Shown: piece after piece, positions 1-8,280 of the stretch | Position numbering within the stretch: position 1 is the stretch's first letter | Layout: every line of letters starts with the position of its first letter | Source of the DNA: Lactiplantibacillus plantarum | GTDB lineage: Bacteria; Bacillota; Bacilli; Lactobacillales; Lactobacillaceae | DNA: 64,000 nucleotides | Reading direction: 5' to 3' | Assembly (NCBI RefSeq): GCF_014131735.1 | Contig: NZ_CP039121.1 | Location: 3,100,001 to 3,164,000 of the forward strand | Program-made: the position numbers and the translations under genes | Notes under the pieces: generated by a model | What the model was told of the DNA's origin: nothing | The model's input: only the letters and a program-made list of their open reading frames with translations | Database searches by the model: none

Positions 1-94
1 TAATCGAAACGTCCTGGGCAACTTGCCCTAACAAACGCTGAATACCTGCGGCAATTTCTGGGACGTGTGAAACAACTACAATTCCTAAACTCAT
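1..94 (-). CDS. dhaM: DhaM, phosphotransferase subunit of PTS-dependent dihydroxyacetone kinase (5' part only)
   Basis: Only the first 31 codons lie in the window; the gene continues past the left edge. The translated N-terminus, MSLGIVVVSHVPEIAAGI, has the Ser-His of the EIIA-mannose-like DhaM fold. His10 is the residue phosphorylated by HPr in the family. DhaM rephosphorylates ADP bound to DhaL, so dihydroxyacetone phosphorylation is driven by PEP rather than ATP. Its ATG overlaps the dhaL stop codon by 4 bases (ATGA), indicating translational coupling in a dhaK-dhaL-dhaM operon. Family and role are clear; the length cannot be judged here. Confidence 0.9.
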   Translation of the reverse strand, partial: MSLGIVVVSHVPEIAAGIQRLLGQVAQDVSI

Positions 95-672
95 AAGATT
101 CCCTCCGTATCCAGTAACGTTGTAAATAAATAACCACTCGAGACAGCACCTGGATCAAGGTGTCCCACTGAACGTTCACCTAGATAGGATGCTCGCCCTT
201 TTTTAGCCACCATCGGTTCGGTGCTAGCAACTGCATCATCGATAACATCCTGCGTCAATTCGCCCGCTTGGACCGCCTGAACAACCGGCGCCCACACATC
301 AATCAGCGTCTTATCGCCGGTTGTCGCGCCACCCCGCTTTTCAATCCCAGCTAATGCAGCGGCCAACAATCCACCTAAATCGCTATCAATCTTACTTTGC
401 TTTGCCATTTCTAAGAAAGCTGTTCCGTACAATGGTCCAGAAGCACCACCGACTTTGCTAATCAATGCCATCGCCGTTGCTTGAAATAGTTTAGTTATGT
501 CTGCTGGTTGCGTGGCAAGTGCTGCCTTAACTGCTGCTAGGCCCCGAGCCATATTACCCCCATGGTCACCATCGCCAATCGGCGTATCTAATTCACTTAG
601 GTAACTTTGGTGTTGTTCAATCTGATCAGCAAACTTATTCAGCCATACTGTTGTGTTCTCAACTGTTAACAT
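91..672 (-). CDS. dhaL: DhaL, ADP-binding subunit of dihydroxyacetone kinase
   Basis: DhaL carries a permanently bound ADP/ATP and passes the phosphoryl group from DhaM to dihydroxyacetone held by DhaK. The protein has 193 residues, the usual size. Its N-terminal third contains the metal-binding motif DTPIGDGDHGGNMARG, whose aspartates hold the two magnesium ions of the nucleotide. I chose the ATG at 672 because an AAGGAGG lies 8 nt upstream; an in-frame TTG six bases earlier is too close to it. The ribosome binding site overlaps the dhaK stop codon, so the two genes are tightly coupled. Confidence 0.93.
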   Translation of the reverse strand: MLTVENTTVWLNKFADQIEQHQSYLSELDTPIGDGDHGGNMARGLAAVKAALATQPADITKLFQATAMALISKVGGASGPLYGTAFLEMAKQSKIDSDLGGLLAAALAGIEKRGGATTGDKTLIDVWAPVVQAVQAGELTQDVIDDAVASTEPMVAKKGRASYLGERSVGHLDPGAVSSGYLFTTLLDTEGIL

Positions 673-685
673 TCTCAATTCCTCC

Positions 686-1684
686 TTATGACCACGCGAT
701 TGTTTTGACCGGGTACTGTAAGTAATCTAGCCATTGAGATTCAGCAACATCGAATATCGTCAGTGAAATACCGGCCATATCAATCGAAGTCATATAATTA
801 CCAACCTTCATAAAGGCCGGTTGAATGTGCCGTGTTGCCAGTTCATCCAACAAGTCATGGCAAAAGACATACTGATCCATCAATGGCGTCGCTCCCATAC
901 CATTAACCAAGAACGCATACTGATGATCTGACTGTAGGTGTAATTCATCATCTAATTTACCTAGCAATTCCTGAACAAGTTGTTTGGATGGCTTGATTTT
1001 TTCGCGCCGATAACCTGGTTCGCTATGGATTCCGACGCCAAACTCGATTTCATCATCTGCCAATTCAAAGCCAGGTTTGCCGACTTCCGGAACCGTCGCT
1101 GCGGATAATGCGACCGCAATCGTTTTAATCCGTGGTAAAACATGCGTTGCTAAACTTTCTAAATCATCCAAATCAACGCCTTGATCCGCGGCCGCCCCAA
1201 GTATCTTATGCATAAAGATAGTGCCGGCAACCCCGCGACGACCCTGAGTATATAAACTATCCTTAACAGCAATGTCATCATCAACGACAATCGATTTAAC
1301 TTGAATATCATCTAATTCAGCCATATCTTTCGCCATATCGAAATTCATGACATCACCAGAATAATTCTTCACGACTAAGAAAACGCCCTTACCTTGATCG
1401 ACAGCCTTAATTGCCGCATAAATTTGGTCTGGCGTCGGTGAGGTGAAAACCTGTCCTGCCACGGCAGCGCTGAGCATGCCAGGGCCAACAAAGCCGGCGT
1501 GGGCGGGCTCATGACCACTCCCGCCACCACTAACAATTCCAACTTTTCCCTGCATTGAATCTTGATCACTACGAACCATTGCTTCGGTATCCGGTAATTT
1601 AGTTAAATACTGAGGATAGGCACGTACTAACCCATCAACCATTTCGTCGACGACATTCTTGGGATCATTAATTATTTTTTTCAT
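686..1684 (-). CDS. dhaK: DhaK, dihydroxyacetone-binding subunit of PTS-dependent dihydroxyacetone kinase
   Basis: DhaK binds dihydroxyacetone covalently and presents it to DhaL for phosphorylation, feeding glycerol-derived carbon into glycolysis. The 332 residues match the family length. Visible active-site residues are His58 in GSGHEP, Asp111 in NYSGDVMNF (general base) and His220 in GVGIHSEPG (hemiaminal to the substrate), matching His56, Asp109 and His218 of the E. coli enzyme. It is the first gene of the dhaK-L-M operon and faces dhaQ across a 161-bp control region with a DhaS-type operator and a cre-like site, suggesting induction by dihydroxyacetone and catabolite repression. Confidence 0.95.
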   Translation of the reverse strand: MKKIINDPKNVVDEMVDGLVRAYPQYLTKLPDTEAMVRSDQDSMQGKVGIVSGGGSGHEPAHAGFVGPGMLSAAVAGQVFTSPTPDQIYAAIKAVDQGKGVFLVVKNYSGDVMNFDMAKDMAELDDIQVKSIVVDDDIAVKDSLYTQGRRGVAGTIFMHKILGAAADQGVDLDDLESLATHVLPRIKTIAVALSAATVPEVGKPGFELADDEIEFGVGIHSEPGYRREKIKPSKQLVQELLGKLDDELHLQSDHQYAFLVNGMGATPLMDQYVFCHDLLDELATRHIQPAFMKVGNYMTSIDMAGISLTIFDVAESQWLDYLQYPVKTIAWS

Positions 1685-1706
1685 TTTTGTTGTCCTTCCT
1701 TTCTCG

Positions 1707-1741
1707 AATTAACACGTTAATTGTAAATGAATCCGATTTCA
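1707..1741. promoter_or_regulatory. dhaK leader dyad and cre-like site
   Basis: An AATTAAC-AC-GTTAATT dyad (1707-1722) lies in the presumed dhaK leader. Next to it, TGAATCCGATTTCA (1728-1741) matches the CcpA cre consensus TGWNANCGNTNWCA at 13 of 14 positions. It lies between the DhaS-type operator and the dhaK start, a place suited to catabolite repression. The cre call is inferred from the consensus alone. Confidence 0.45.
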
Positions 1742-1749
1742 AAAATAAT

Positions 1750-1771
1750 GGACAGTTTCGTTATTTTGTCC
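1750..1771. promoter_or_regulatory. DhaS-type operator between dhaK and dhaQ
   Basis: A 22-bp inverted repeat has GGACA at one end and TGTCC at the other with 12 bases between. As I recall it, the Lactococcus lactis DhaS operator is also 22 bp, with the same GGACA and TGTCC ends. It sits midway between the divergent dhaK and dhaQ starts, so one site can serve both promoters. The DhaS homologue is encoded directly behind dhaQ. Confidence 0.8.
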
Positions 1772-1845
1772 GCCAGCTTCTGACAAGCATGGTCATTCGA
1801 ATGCGTTATAATAAAATCAAATTAACAATATAAGAAGGTGTTCCC

Positions 1846-2835
1846 ATGCAAATCATTAATGAACCTCAAAATGCCCTGAGTCAAGCAACTCAGGGCATTC
1901 AATGGGCCTATCCAAATTTAACATGGGTACCAAATACATTCGGATGTTACGACAGCAACTTTCAAGATGATCAGATTCCGTTAATTGCTGGTGGGGGCAG
2001 CGGTCACGATCCGGCACACTGGGGTTATGTTGGGCCTGGTATGTTAACTGCCGCAATCATGGGAACGGTTTTTCAACCCCCTACATCTCAAGAAATCGTT
2101 AAAGTCACAAAACAGGTGACACGCCAGCGTCGCGTTTTTTTCATTGTTAAAAATTTTCCAGCAGATGTTAGTGCGTTTACGGCTGCTCAACAACAACTGC
2201 AAAAGGAACATTGGCAAACTGGTCTATGTATTGTGGCAGACGATATTTCCGTGGATCATGAATCTTTAAAACAGCGCCGACGAGGAGTTGCTGGCACGAT
2301 TTTAGTGCATAAAATTCTTGGTGCCGCTGCAGCTCAGGGGGCCTCTATCGCTGAATTGACCCACATCGCTGCCGCCCTAGTGCCAAACATTCACACGATT
2401 GGGGTTGCTGCTAGCGGCGCCCGCATTCCAGGACAGTCAACGGCATCGTTTAACTTGAATCCTGGTGAAATTTATTACGGTATCGGTATTCACGGGGAAC
2501 CCGGTTATCGGCGTGAACCTTTTCAATCGTCAGAACGACTCGCACAGGAATTAATTAGTAAATTACGTCTCAACTTTAAGTGGCATGCTGACGACCATTA
2601 CGCCGTTTTCGTTAACTCCCTCGGTGGGACAACGCCCATGGAACTCATGGTGTTCAATAATGATGTTCACGAATTACTCACCTTAGCCGCACTAACAATC
2701 GACTTCAACAAAGTGGGAACTTTTTTAACTGCTAACGGGATGCATGGGTTGTCATTAACCTTACTCAGCCTAGCCGACCCTGACTGGTTAACTGCTCTAA
2801 ACCGACCCGTCAAAACTGCTGCTTGGCCTAACTAG
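1846..2835 (+). CDS. dhaQ: DhaQ, DhaK paralogue acting as dihydroxyacetone co-inducer protein
   Basis: The 329-residue protein aligns with DhaK along its whole length but is clearly diverged. It keeps His54 (GSGHDP), Asp107 and the covalent-binding His216 (GIGIHGEPG). The loop after Lys102 reads NFPADVSAF instead of the catalytic NYSGDVMNF. In L. lactis a DhaK paralogue, DhaQ, binds dihydroxyacetone and joins the TetR-type DhaS to activate dhaKLM. The partner arrangement here (dhaQ with a TetR gene at its 3' end and a matching operator) makes that role more likely than a second kinase. A ribosome site (AGAAGGTG) precedes the ATG. The 3' end overlaps dhaS by 4 bases, tail to tail. Confidence 0.85.
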   Translation: MQIINEPQNALSQATQGIQWAYPNLTWVPNTFGCYDSNFQDDQIPLIAGGGSGHDPAHWGYVGPGMLTAAIMGTVFQPPTSQEIVKVTKQVTRQRRVFFIVKNFPADVSAFTAAQQQLQKEHWQTGLCIVADDISVDHESLKQRRRGVAGTILVHKILGAAAAQGASIAELTHIAAALVPNIHTIGVAASGARIPGQSTASFNLNPGEIYYGIGIHGEPGYRREPFQSSERLAQELISKLRLNFKWHADDHYAVFVNSLGGTTPMELMVFNNDVHELLTLAALTIDFNKVGTFLTANGMHGLSLTLLSLADPDWLTALNRPVKTAAWPN

Positions 2836-3350
2836 TTCAAAATTTCGAGTGTCATTTCGATGGCCGCAATAGCGTGCTGAGAAAGCACCTCATAATCTTC
2901 AGGATGATTCGCAACGATATTATGCGTTAACGATTGTGCGATTCCCAAGCACAGCAACCAGATTAGGGCCGCCGTTTCTGTTGTATTGGCGTGCGTTAGT
3001 TCAGTCAATAACGTGGCTAAGTGGTTACCGACAAGTGCCGTCACGTCAATTTCATGCTGCGTGTTAATACATTCTGCATAAAATTGACGATTCGCATCTA
3101 ACTCGTAACAAACTAGTTTAATAATGTCGATCCAAGGCAAATAATTCAGATTATGTTCAACCGTTTCAGTCAGGGTGTCATCAATAAACCAGGTTAATAA
3201 TTCATATTTATCTTGAAAATAATCATAAAATGTTTGCCGTCTAAAATCGGCGGTGCTCATAATTGCCGTCACGGAAGTTCGGCTAAAGCCCCTCACTAGG
3301 ACGACGTCATGAAAGGCTTGTGCAATTTTCTTTTTTGTAATGTATGCCAT
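2832..3350 (-). CDS. dhaS: DhaS, TetR-family transcriptional activator of the dha genes
   Basis: A 172-residue TetR-type regulator. The N-terminal helix-turn-helix covers about residues 8-50 (IAQAFHDVV, then SVTAIMSTADFRRQTFYDYF, then DKYELLTW). The C-terminal effector domain is not conserved with other TetR proteins. Pairing with dhaQ and the operator at 1750-1771 identify it as the DhaS homologue, an unusual TetR protein that activates when bound to DhaQ-dihydroxyacetone. It converges on dhaQ with a 4-bp overlap and no terminator between them, so each transcript must run antisense into the other gene. It should not be read as an ordinary repressor. Confidence 0.85.
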   Translation of the reverse strand: MAYITKKKIAQAFHDVVLVRGFSRTSVTAIMSTADFRRQTFYDYFQDKYELLTWFIDDTLTETVEHNLNYLPWIDIIKLVCYELDANRQFYAECINTQHEIDVTALVGNHLATLLTELTHANTTETAALIWLLCLGIAQSLTHNIVANHPEDYEVLSQHAIAAIEMTLEILN

Positions 3351-3435
3351 TCAAACGCCTCCATACTGCCTTTTATCAACATTGTAGCGATAACTGCAAC
3401 CCATGTCCAACGGGAGCCATATTCCGGATTAATTG

Positions 3436-3483
3436 ATCGCTAGGAGAAACGCTACATAACGTCATAGCGTTTCTCCTAGCGAT
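3436..3483 (+). terminator. Perfect 19-bp hairpin, probable terminator of the dhaQ-side transcript
   Basis: Two perfectly complementary 19-base arms (3436-3454 and 3465-3483) enclose a 10-base loop, followed on the + strand by ATTTTTAT. It lies between the divergent dhaS and folT starts. The only + strand transcript that could reach it is dhaQ reading through dhaS in antisense. The U-tract is short and interrupted, so a cis-regulatory stem or protein site is a possible alternative. It lacks the conserved core of a tetrahydrofolate riboswitch. Confidence 0.5.
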
Positions 3484-3579
3484 ATTTTTATATTACTTAT
3501 AACCAATAATTTCAGGTCTAGTAATTCTCAACAAATTCCCCTAAAATACATTCAACACACTTAGGGGGCTTCAATTATT

Positions 3580-4092
3580 ATGACATCATCACTCACGGTT
3601 CGGCGTATCCCGTTACTCGGTGCTTTAATTGCCATGCAACTTATCTTAGGGAGTTTACTGTCAATTCAACTATTGCTAACCAAGATATCCTTCGCGTTTA
3701 TTATTATTGGTTTAACGGCCCGTTTATTTTCACCACTAGTTACAGCCGGCAGTAGCGCGATTTCCTCCCTACTCGGAATGCTGCTCTTCCCAAAGTTCAC
3801 CTTTTTTCCTGGTTTTATCCTAACCGCTTTTCTGACTGGGTTAGTCTTTGGATACGCCTTTCAACATCAAACTTCACTGACGCGCGTTCTCGTCGCTAAC
3901 TTTATCGTCGTCTTTATTCTCAATTTGTTTTTAAACAGCCTCTGGCTTCATCTCATGTACTTAACACCATGGTCAGTTTTGCTAACAACGCGCATGATAC
4001 AAGAAGTCATAACCTACGTCTGCTACTCAGTTATCTTGATTGCCCTATTTAAGATTCCGATTCTGAACCAGCTCACCGCACGTTTTAAGTGA
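3580..4092 (+). CDS. folT: FolT-like substrate-binding (S) component of an ECF vitamin transporter
   Basis: A 170-residue membrane protein with about five or six hydrophobic helices. It begins with the S-component motif TVRRIPLLGALIAMQLILGS and contains FPKFTFFPGFILTAFLTG, as in FolT-type folate S components. S components capture a vitamin and dock on the shared EcfA-EcfA'-EcfT module, which is not encoded next to this gene. It stands alone as a single gene with TTAGGGGG upstream of the ATG and a terminator behind. Folate is the best guess from family resemblance; another pterin or vitamin cannot be excluded. Confidence 0.65.
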   Translation: MTSSLTVRRIPLLGALIAMQLILGSLLSIQLLLTKISFAFIIIGLTARLFSPLVTAGSSAISSLLGMLLFPKFTFFPGFILTAFLTGLVFGYAFQHQTSLTRVLVANFIVVFILNLFLNSLWLHLMYLTPWSVLLTTRMIQEVITYVCYSVILIALFKIPILNQLTARFK

Positions 4093-4154
4093 CGGTGGTC
4101 ATTAATTATTTCGTTAATTAAGTAATGACTGGTGGTACTTAATTTAAAGCTAAG

Positions 4155-4199
4155 TAAAAAACCAAGGGCCACAGTACATTGCTGTGACCCTTAGTTTTT
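4155..4199. terminator. Bidirectional terminator
   Basis: The near-perfect arms 4160-4174 and 4182-4196 (core AAGGG/CCCTT and CACAG/CTGTG) carry T-runs on both strands. The element separates the convergent folT gene and the ETF-fusion gene. Confidence 0.85.
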
Positions 4200-4264
4200 G
4201 TGCAAACAATTGATTGTCATACGACCCCGTCAGACCTACCAACAGTGCCGAACTCGACTTCGTA

Positions 4265-5806
4265 TTAATTTAATGCTGCCACCATTCCGGCCAAAAATTC
4301 AGCGGCACCGCCCACGAAAATTTGTTGTGAATGCTTGAAGATTGGCGCTTGTTCATCCGTATTCACAGAAAGAACGTGTTGCGCACCAGCCATGCCAGCC
4401 AAGTAATCATCATCACCAGCGACGCCAATGTTGATCAAGACTTCTGGTGCAACCGTCACTGCTGAGGCACCAATTTGTTGCTCAATGCTAAATTGTTCCA
4501 TAGCCGTTAGCGGCTGGGTAACAGCCAATGCTGCACCAATCCACTTGGCCAATTGTTGGGCTTGAAGCAATACTGCCGGTTCCATCGCGCCTCGACCTAA
4601 TGCCACGACGCGTTTCGCCGTAGCAATACTGCCGACATTGACTGGCACATCCCTAGTCAAATTCAAGCGTTTTACGACCCGATGTAGGTCGGCCACGACT
4701 AGGTGCTCAGGAGCTGTGTGGGGTCCCGTTGTCGGGACATCGGCCACTTCGTCATTCAGGCTCGTCGTGGCAAAAGTCAACGCCAATTGCGTATCCGTGC
4801 CAACAATCAACGGTAGTGTCGCCACGTCATTTTGCAAGGCACTTAACGGCGAGTGTTGCGTATAGGCTAGATCACCGATCAATGGCATCAAAATTTTAAA
4901 CGGCGCCAAGGCATTTTGGCTGGCAAACATTGCCGCCAATTGCGCTGCGTCTGTAAATGGGCGCTCATCATCGGCCTGTTGGGCCGCATTGTAGACACTA
5001 GTCTGTAAGGCGGCCGTAATCGCCATTGCTGGCGCCAAGGCAGTTAACGGCGGCTGTTCTGTCAGCGCTAACTGTCGTGCCTGGTCTGTGGCATGTTGCC
5101 ATATTCCCGCTGTAATCGCCCCGGCAAATAATTGCCCCAAGCTTTGCGCCCGTTGCATCACTCGTTGTCCTTGTCCCAATTGACCGATTTGATCAGCGGC
5201 CGTAACCGGGACATCGGTGAGTTGAACATCCGCGATGGTCAATCCGTGTAACCCTAAAGGGGTTATTGGTTGGCTGACCGTGACGCCTGGCTGATCAGCA
5301 CTAATAACAAAGGCCCCTGTAGCATTCGGTGGTGTCTGTGCGAGAACTAAATACTCAGTTGCCTGTGTAACATTCAATACCGTTTTAACCGCACCGGACA
5401 GTTGCCAGCCAGCTGTTACCGGCGTTGCTTTGACGGTACTACTAGCCATGACTTGTTCCGGTAATGCCGCGAGTCCAAAAACACCTGATTGTGCACAATA
5501 CCGTTGGCGTTGTTGCGGGGTTCCAAACGTTAATATTGCATCCTCAACTTGCCAACTACTGGCAAAACTCATAGCGAGCCCAGCTGAACTTTGCGCCAGC
5601 GCTAATGTACTCAAAACCCGTTGGCTCAGGCGGTCATCTGGTAGTGGATCGTCCAAAGCCAATTGCTGGGCAAGCGTTGTCAGTGTCGGTCGATCGACTT
5701 TCCCAGTCGACTCCATCTGCATGGCGAGTCCCATCAATTGCTCACGTGCCAGTGCCATCAACCGTTGCCACAATCCCGTCTGTCGTGCCGTTAAATGTAA
5801 TTCCAT
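4265..5806 (-). CDS. Acyl-CoA dehydrogenase fused to the FAD domain of electron-transfer flavoprotein alpha
   Basis: The 513 residues fall into two parts. Residues about 20-340 resemble an acyl-CoA dehydrogenase (ALAQSSAGLAMSFASSW, then FGTPQQRQRYC, a beta-domain ending near QLTDVPV, then helices). Residues about 395-513 match the C-terminal FAD-binding domain of ETF alpha (ALGRGAMEP, QIGASAVTVAPEVLINIGVAG, LAGMAGAQHVLSVNTDEQAPIF). In the usual system the dehydrogenase passes electrons to a separate ETF alpha/beta pair. Here both are on one chain and no ETF beta is nearby. A flavin enzyme of fatty or aromatic acyl reduction or oxidation is likely; the substrate is unknown. GAGGG lies 6 nt before the ATG. 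Confidence 0.75.
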   Translation of the reverse strand: MELHLTARQTGLWQRLMALAREQLMGLAMQMESTGKVDRPTLTTLAQQLALDDPLPDDRLSQRVLSTLALAQSSAGLAMSFASSWQVEDAILTFGTPQQRQRYCAQSGVFGLAALPEQVMASSTVKATPVTAGWQLSGAVKTVLNVTQATEYLVLAQTPPNATGAFVISADQPGVTVSQPITPLGLHGLTIADVQLTDVPVTAADQIGQLGQGQRVMQRAQSLGQLFAGAITAGIWQHATDQARQLALTEQPPLTALAPAMAITAALQTSVYNAAQQADDERPFTDAAQLAAMFASQNALAPFKILMPLIGDLAYTQHSPLSALQNDVATLPLIVGTDTQLALTFATTSLNDEVADVPTTGPHTAPEHLVVADLHRVVKRLNLTRDVPVNVGSIATAKRVVALGRGAMEPAVLLQAQQLAKWIGAALAVTQPLTAMEQFSIEQQIGASAVTVAPEVLINIGVAGDDDYLAGMAGAQHVLSVNTDEQAPIFKHSQQIFVGGAAEFLAGMVAALN

Positions 5807-5973
5807 TCCGATCCCTCACTTCATCCGTCATCTATTAAGTCTAACTTACCACATTTTTAGCCTGCTAACGAAAAAAGCGAATAAACATTATCACTATTAA
5901 ACGCTGCCGAATCCACCGGTCGAAAAACAGTCGTCCGGATTAAACATCCGTCGGCTGTCTAAGATACGTATTA

Positions 5974-6636
5974 TTACTGCTGGTCATCTAAATCCGCCGC
6001 CATAAACCCATGTTCTAAAATCCCCATGTAGGTTTTTGCGCGACTGACCACCCATTCGATATCGGCCATCGATTCAACTTGATGATTCTCACGCATATAG
6101 GTCTGAAATTCCATAAAAATCTGATTGTAAACACCCATAATCAAAGCAATCGTTGCATCACGATCAACATCCGCACGCAGCGTCATTTTATCCAGCACCT
6201 GACTGATCATTTCCCGGGAAATAGTCATCGACTTAGTATACAGGATCTTCATTTGTGCCTGTATCTTTACCGGCAAGCGCTCCAGCGCGCCATAGGCGTC
6301 AATCAAGACCTTCATTTCATCCGGGTGGTCTTTACCAAACGCCGCCTTGTAACGCGCACTCCGCACCATCAACGTGACTAGGTCATCTGGAACATCAAAA
6401 ACTTGTTGATTAATGGTGGCAATAATCGTGTCAGTAGCAAGCTGAACAGTGGCCAAATACAAGCGCTGTTTGCTACCGTAATAATGAAATAATAGGCCCT
6501 TAGACACCGTTGCCGCGGACGCAATCACATCCGTTTTAGCATCTCGATAGCCACTGACGGCAAAGGTGTGCATGGCCGCGTGCATAATACGCTCGACCTT
6601 CGCCGGGTCTTTAGGAACAGGTTGTTTTACTGCCAT
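5974..6636 (-). CDS. TetR-family regulator of the adjacent ABC-2 exporter
   Basis: A regulator of 220 residues. The TetR helix-turn-helix covers about residues 15-60 (RIMHAAMHTFAVSGYRDAKT, then SAATVSKGLLFHYYGSKQRL). The ligand domain follows. I used the ATG at 6636, which has GGAG 8 nt upstream; a GTG three codons earlier overlaps that site. It is the last gene of the operon ATPase-permease-regulator and starts 18 bp after the permease stop. The two TGACT-N4-AGTCA dyads before the operon are its likely operators. A Noc-type palindrome lies inside the coding region at 6209-6222. Confidence 0.88.
   Translation of the reverse strand: MAVKQPVPKDPAKVERIMHAAMHTFAVSGYRDAKTDVIASAATVSKGLLFHYYGSKQRLYLATVQLATDTIIATINQQVFDVPDDLVTLMVRSARYKAAFGKDHPDEMKVLIDAYGALERLPVKIQAQMKILYTKSMTISREMISQVLDKMTLRADVDRDATIALIMGVYNQIFMEFQTYMRENHQVESMADIEWVVSRAKTYMGILEHGFMAADLDDQQ
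6209..6222. other. Noc-binding-site-like palindrome (perfect)
   Basis: ATTTCCCGGGAAAT is the 14-bp consensus bound by the nucleoid occlusion protein Noc in Bacillus. It lies inside the TetR gene. Three more copies or near copies occur in the window. Confidence 0.65.
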
Positions 6637-6654
6637 GTCACGCACTCCTTTCGT

Positions 6655-8280
6655 TTACTGAGCTAGATCACGCCGCCGATAACTTAGTGCTGCTACTACT
6701 AATATTAGCACAGTTAATAATAGGCACCAGCTACTTGTCGTTCCATCTAAGGGCTTGATTGGTACCTTGTTAACAAAGCCAAGGGGCGTTAAACGGCGTG
6801 CCCATTTTGGCAAATCAATCAAATTACCAAGATACAATGAGAAGAAGGCGTAAAATACCCAGATCCACGCAGCATACCGCCATTTAGGTCGCCAGCCCGC
6901 TAAGGCACTCGTCACCGCTACCATCACTAACATCGCCGGTGCATAGGCCGCAAACACGTGCCAATAGGTCACCCAACTGATGGGCTTGACCATACTCGTC
7001 AGGCCCATCAAATACATACCACTTAGACCGGCAAGTAAAACGAGCAGTCCCGTTACGATTGCCCAGCCGGTATAGCTTGCCCACACGTGCCAACGTGATG
7101 TGGCCGTCGCATAAACTTGATGTAGATAGCCTTTTTGTTCATCATTGACCAGTTTGAGCATTAACTGTACTGCTGGAACCAGTGCAACGATCACCATGAC
7201 GATAGCCAACACAGCAATGAAATTTTTGACGATCAAGCGATTCGCTGCTGCTAAAGCTGACGCACCTAGCAGTTGTTTGATCATTGGATTGCTCTTTGCC
7301 AGATCGCCAATCGTATTAAAGACGGACGCATACGCGGCACCTAAGATAAAGTTCCCTAGTAGCCATGCAATAATCAGACCATGTGCCTGCCGCCATAATA
7401 GGGTCACGGGACCCCGCAATAAACCACTAGCCTGTCGCCGACCGCGCCGTGGTTCGACTAAGCCCGCGCCCAAGTCCCGATAAGCATTAAGAGCTGCAGC
7501 CAAACTTGAACAACCAAGACCCAGTAATACATACAGGCCGATTGGTAACCAATCATTGGTTTGATACGCATCTAATTTTTCAATCCAACCAAAGGGGATC
7601 CACCAAGTCAGGTCTGGACGGTTAACATCCGTGCCCATTCGTGCAACGTACATGACGCCCAGTAGCAAATAGCTCAGCATCGTCGTACCACTCGCACTAG
7701 TCATTACCTGTGCAAGTAACAGCGTCAACATTCCAAAAGCCCAGCCTAAGCCCCCTAAGCCCAGACCAATTAACCAATTACCTGGCGTCGTCGCTCCCGG
7801 AAGCTTGGCGACGGTCAGCCCGAGGGCAAAAAGAAAACCAATCAAACCATTTAGCGCCGTTAACTCAGCTGCCCCGGCGAATAGTGGTGCTAACCGACCG
7901 ACCGCGTGGGCACGCACTAGCTCTAGCAGGCCATCATCTTCATCCCCGCGCGTCGTAACCACGGCCACCATGATATTCATCACAATCATGACGATGGCCA
8001 TAAAAACCACCATTTCAGTTGCAAACACCTTGGCCGTCGTATATGGCGATTTGGCCGAAAACGCACCAAATAAGGAAATCATCGCGGGCGTTTTAAGCGT
8101 TTTGACAATTTCATTCAGTGCCATCTGAGTGCCATAAATACCATCAAACTTCGCGGCGATGGCCGTGAATAGCCCCGTCAACACGACGACCCAAATGAGC
8201 AACTTTTTCCAATCTCGTCGTAAGTTGAACCGTATCAGTAATCCGGTACGAGCAAATAGTTGTGTTGCCATCAGCATCAC
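6655..8280 (-). CDS. ABC-2 type exporter permease (COG3559-like, 12 membrane segments)
   Basis: A 541-residue membrane protein with two similar halves of about six helices each, joined near residue 290 by a basic stretch (EPRRGRRQASGLLRGP). Each half begins with a conserved amphipathic lead-in (LIRFNLRRDWKKLLIWVVVL and LLWRQAHGLIIAWLLGNFIL). This layout is typical of exporters of polyketide antibiotics and similar drugs. It overlaps the ATPase gene by 4 bases and precedes the TetR gene, so the three form one operon. It probably expels a toxic amphipathic compound; the substrate cannot be told from sequence. Confidence 0.85.
   Translation of the reverse strand: MMLMATQLFARTGLLIRFNLRRDWKKLLIWVVVLTGLFTAIAAKFDGIYGTQMALNEIVKTLKTPAMISLFGAFSAKSPYTTAKVFATEMVVFMAIVMIVMNIMVAVVTTRGDEDDGLLELVRAHAVGRLAPLFAGAAELTALNGLIGFLFALGLTVAKLPGATTPGNWLIGLGLGGLGWAFGMLTLLLAQVMTSASGTTMLSYLLLGVMYVARMGTDVNRPDLTWWIPFGWIEKLDAYQTNDWLPIGLYVLLGLGCSSLAAALNAYRDLGAGLVEPRRGRRQASGLLRGPVTLLWRQAHGLIIAWLLGNFILGAAYASVFNTIGDLAKSNPMIKQLLGASALAAANRLIVKNFIAVLAIVMVIVALVPAVQLMLKLVNDEQKGYLHQVYATATSRWHVWASYTGWAIVTGLLVLLAGLSGMYLMGLTSMVKPISWVTYWHVFAAYAPAMLVMVAVTSALAGWRPKWRYAAWIWVFYAFFSLYLGNLIDLPKWARRLTPLGFVNKVPIKPLDGTTSSWCLLLTVLILVVAALSYRRRDLAQ

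Noticed and set aside
1846..2835. A second active dihydroxyacetone kinase (DhaK2).
   Set aside because: Key residues remain, but the loop around the catalytic Asp is altered and the gene is paired with a TetR regulator and operator, which fits the DhaQ co-inducer better.
3436..3483. Tetrahydrofolate riboswitch before the FolT-like gene.
   Set aside because: The sequence is a single perfect 19-bp hairpin and lacks the conserved multi-stem core of that riboswitch.
5430..5900. 156-codon open frame on the + strand over the dehydrogenase gene.
   Set aside because: It is antisense to a well-supported gene, has no ribosome site and no recognisable protein pattern.
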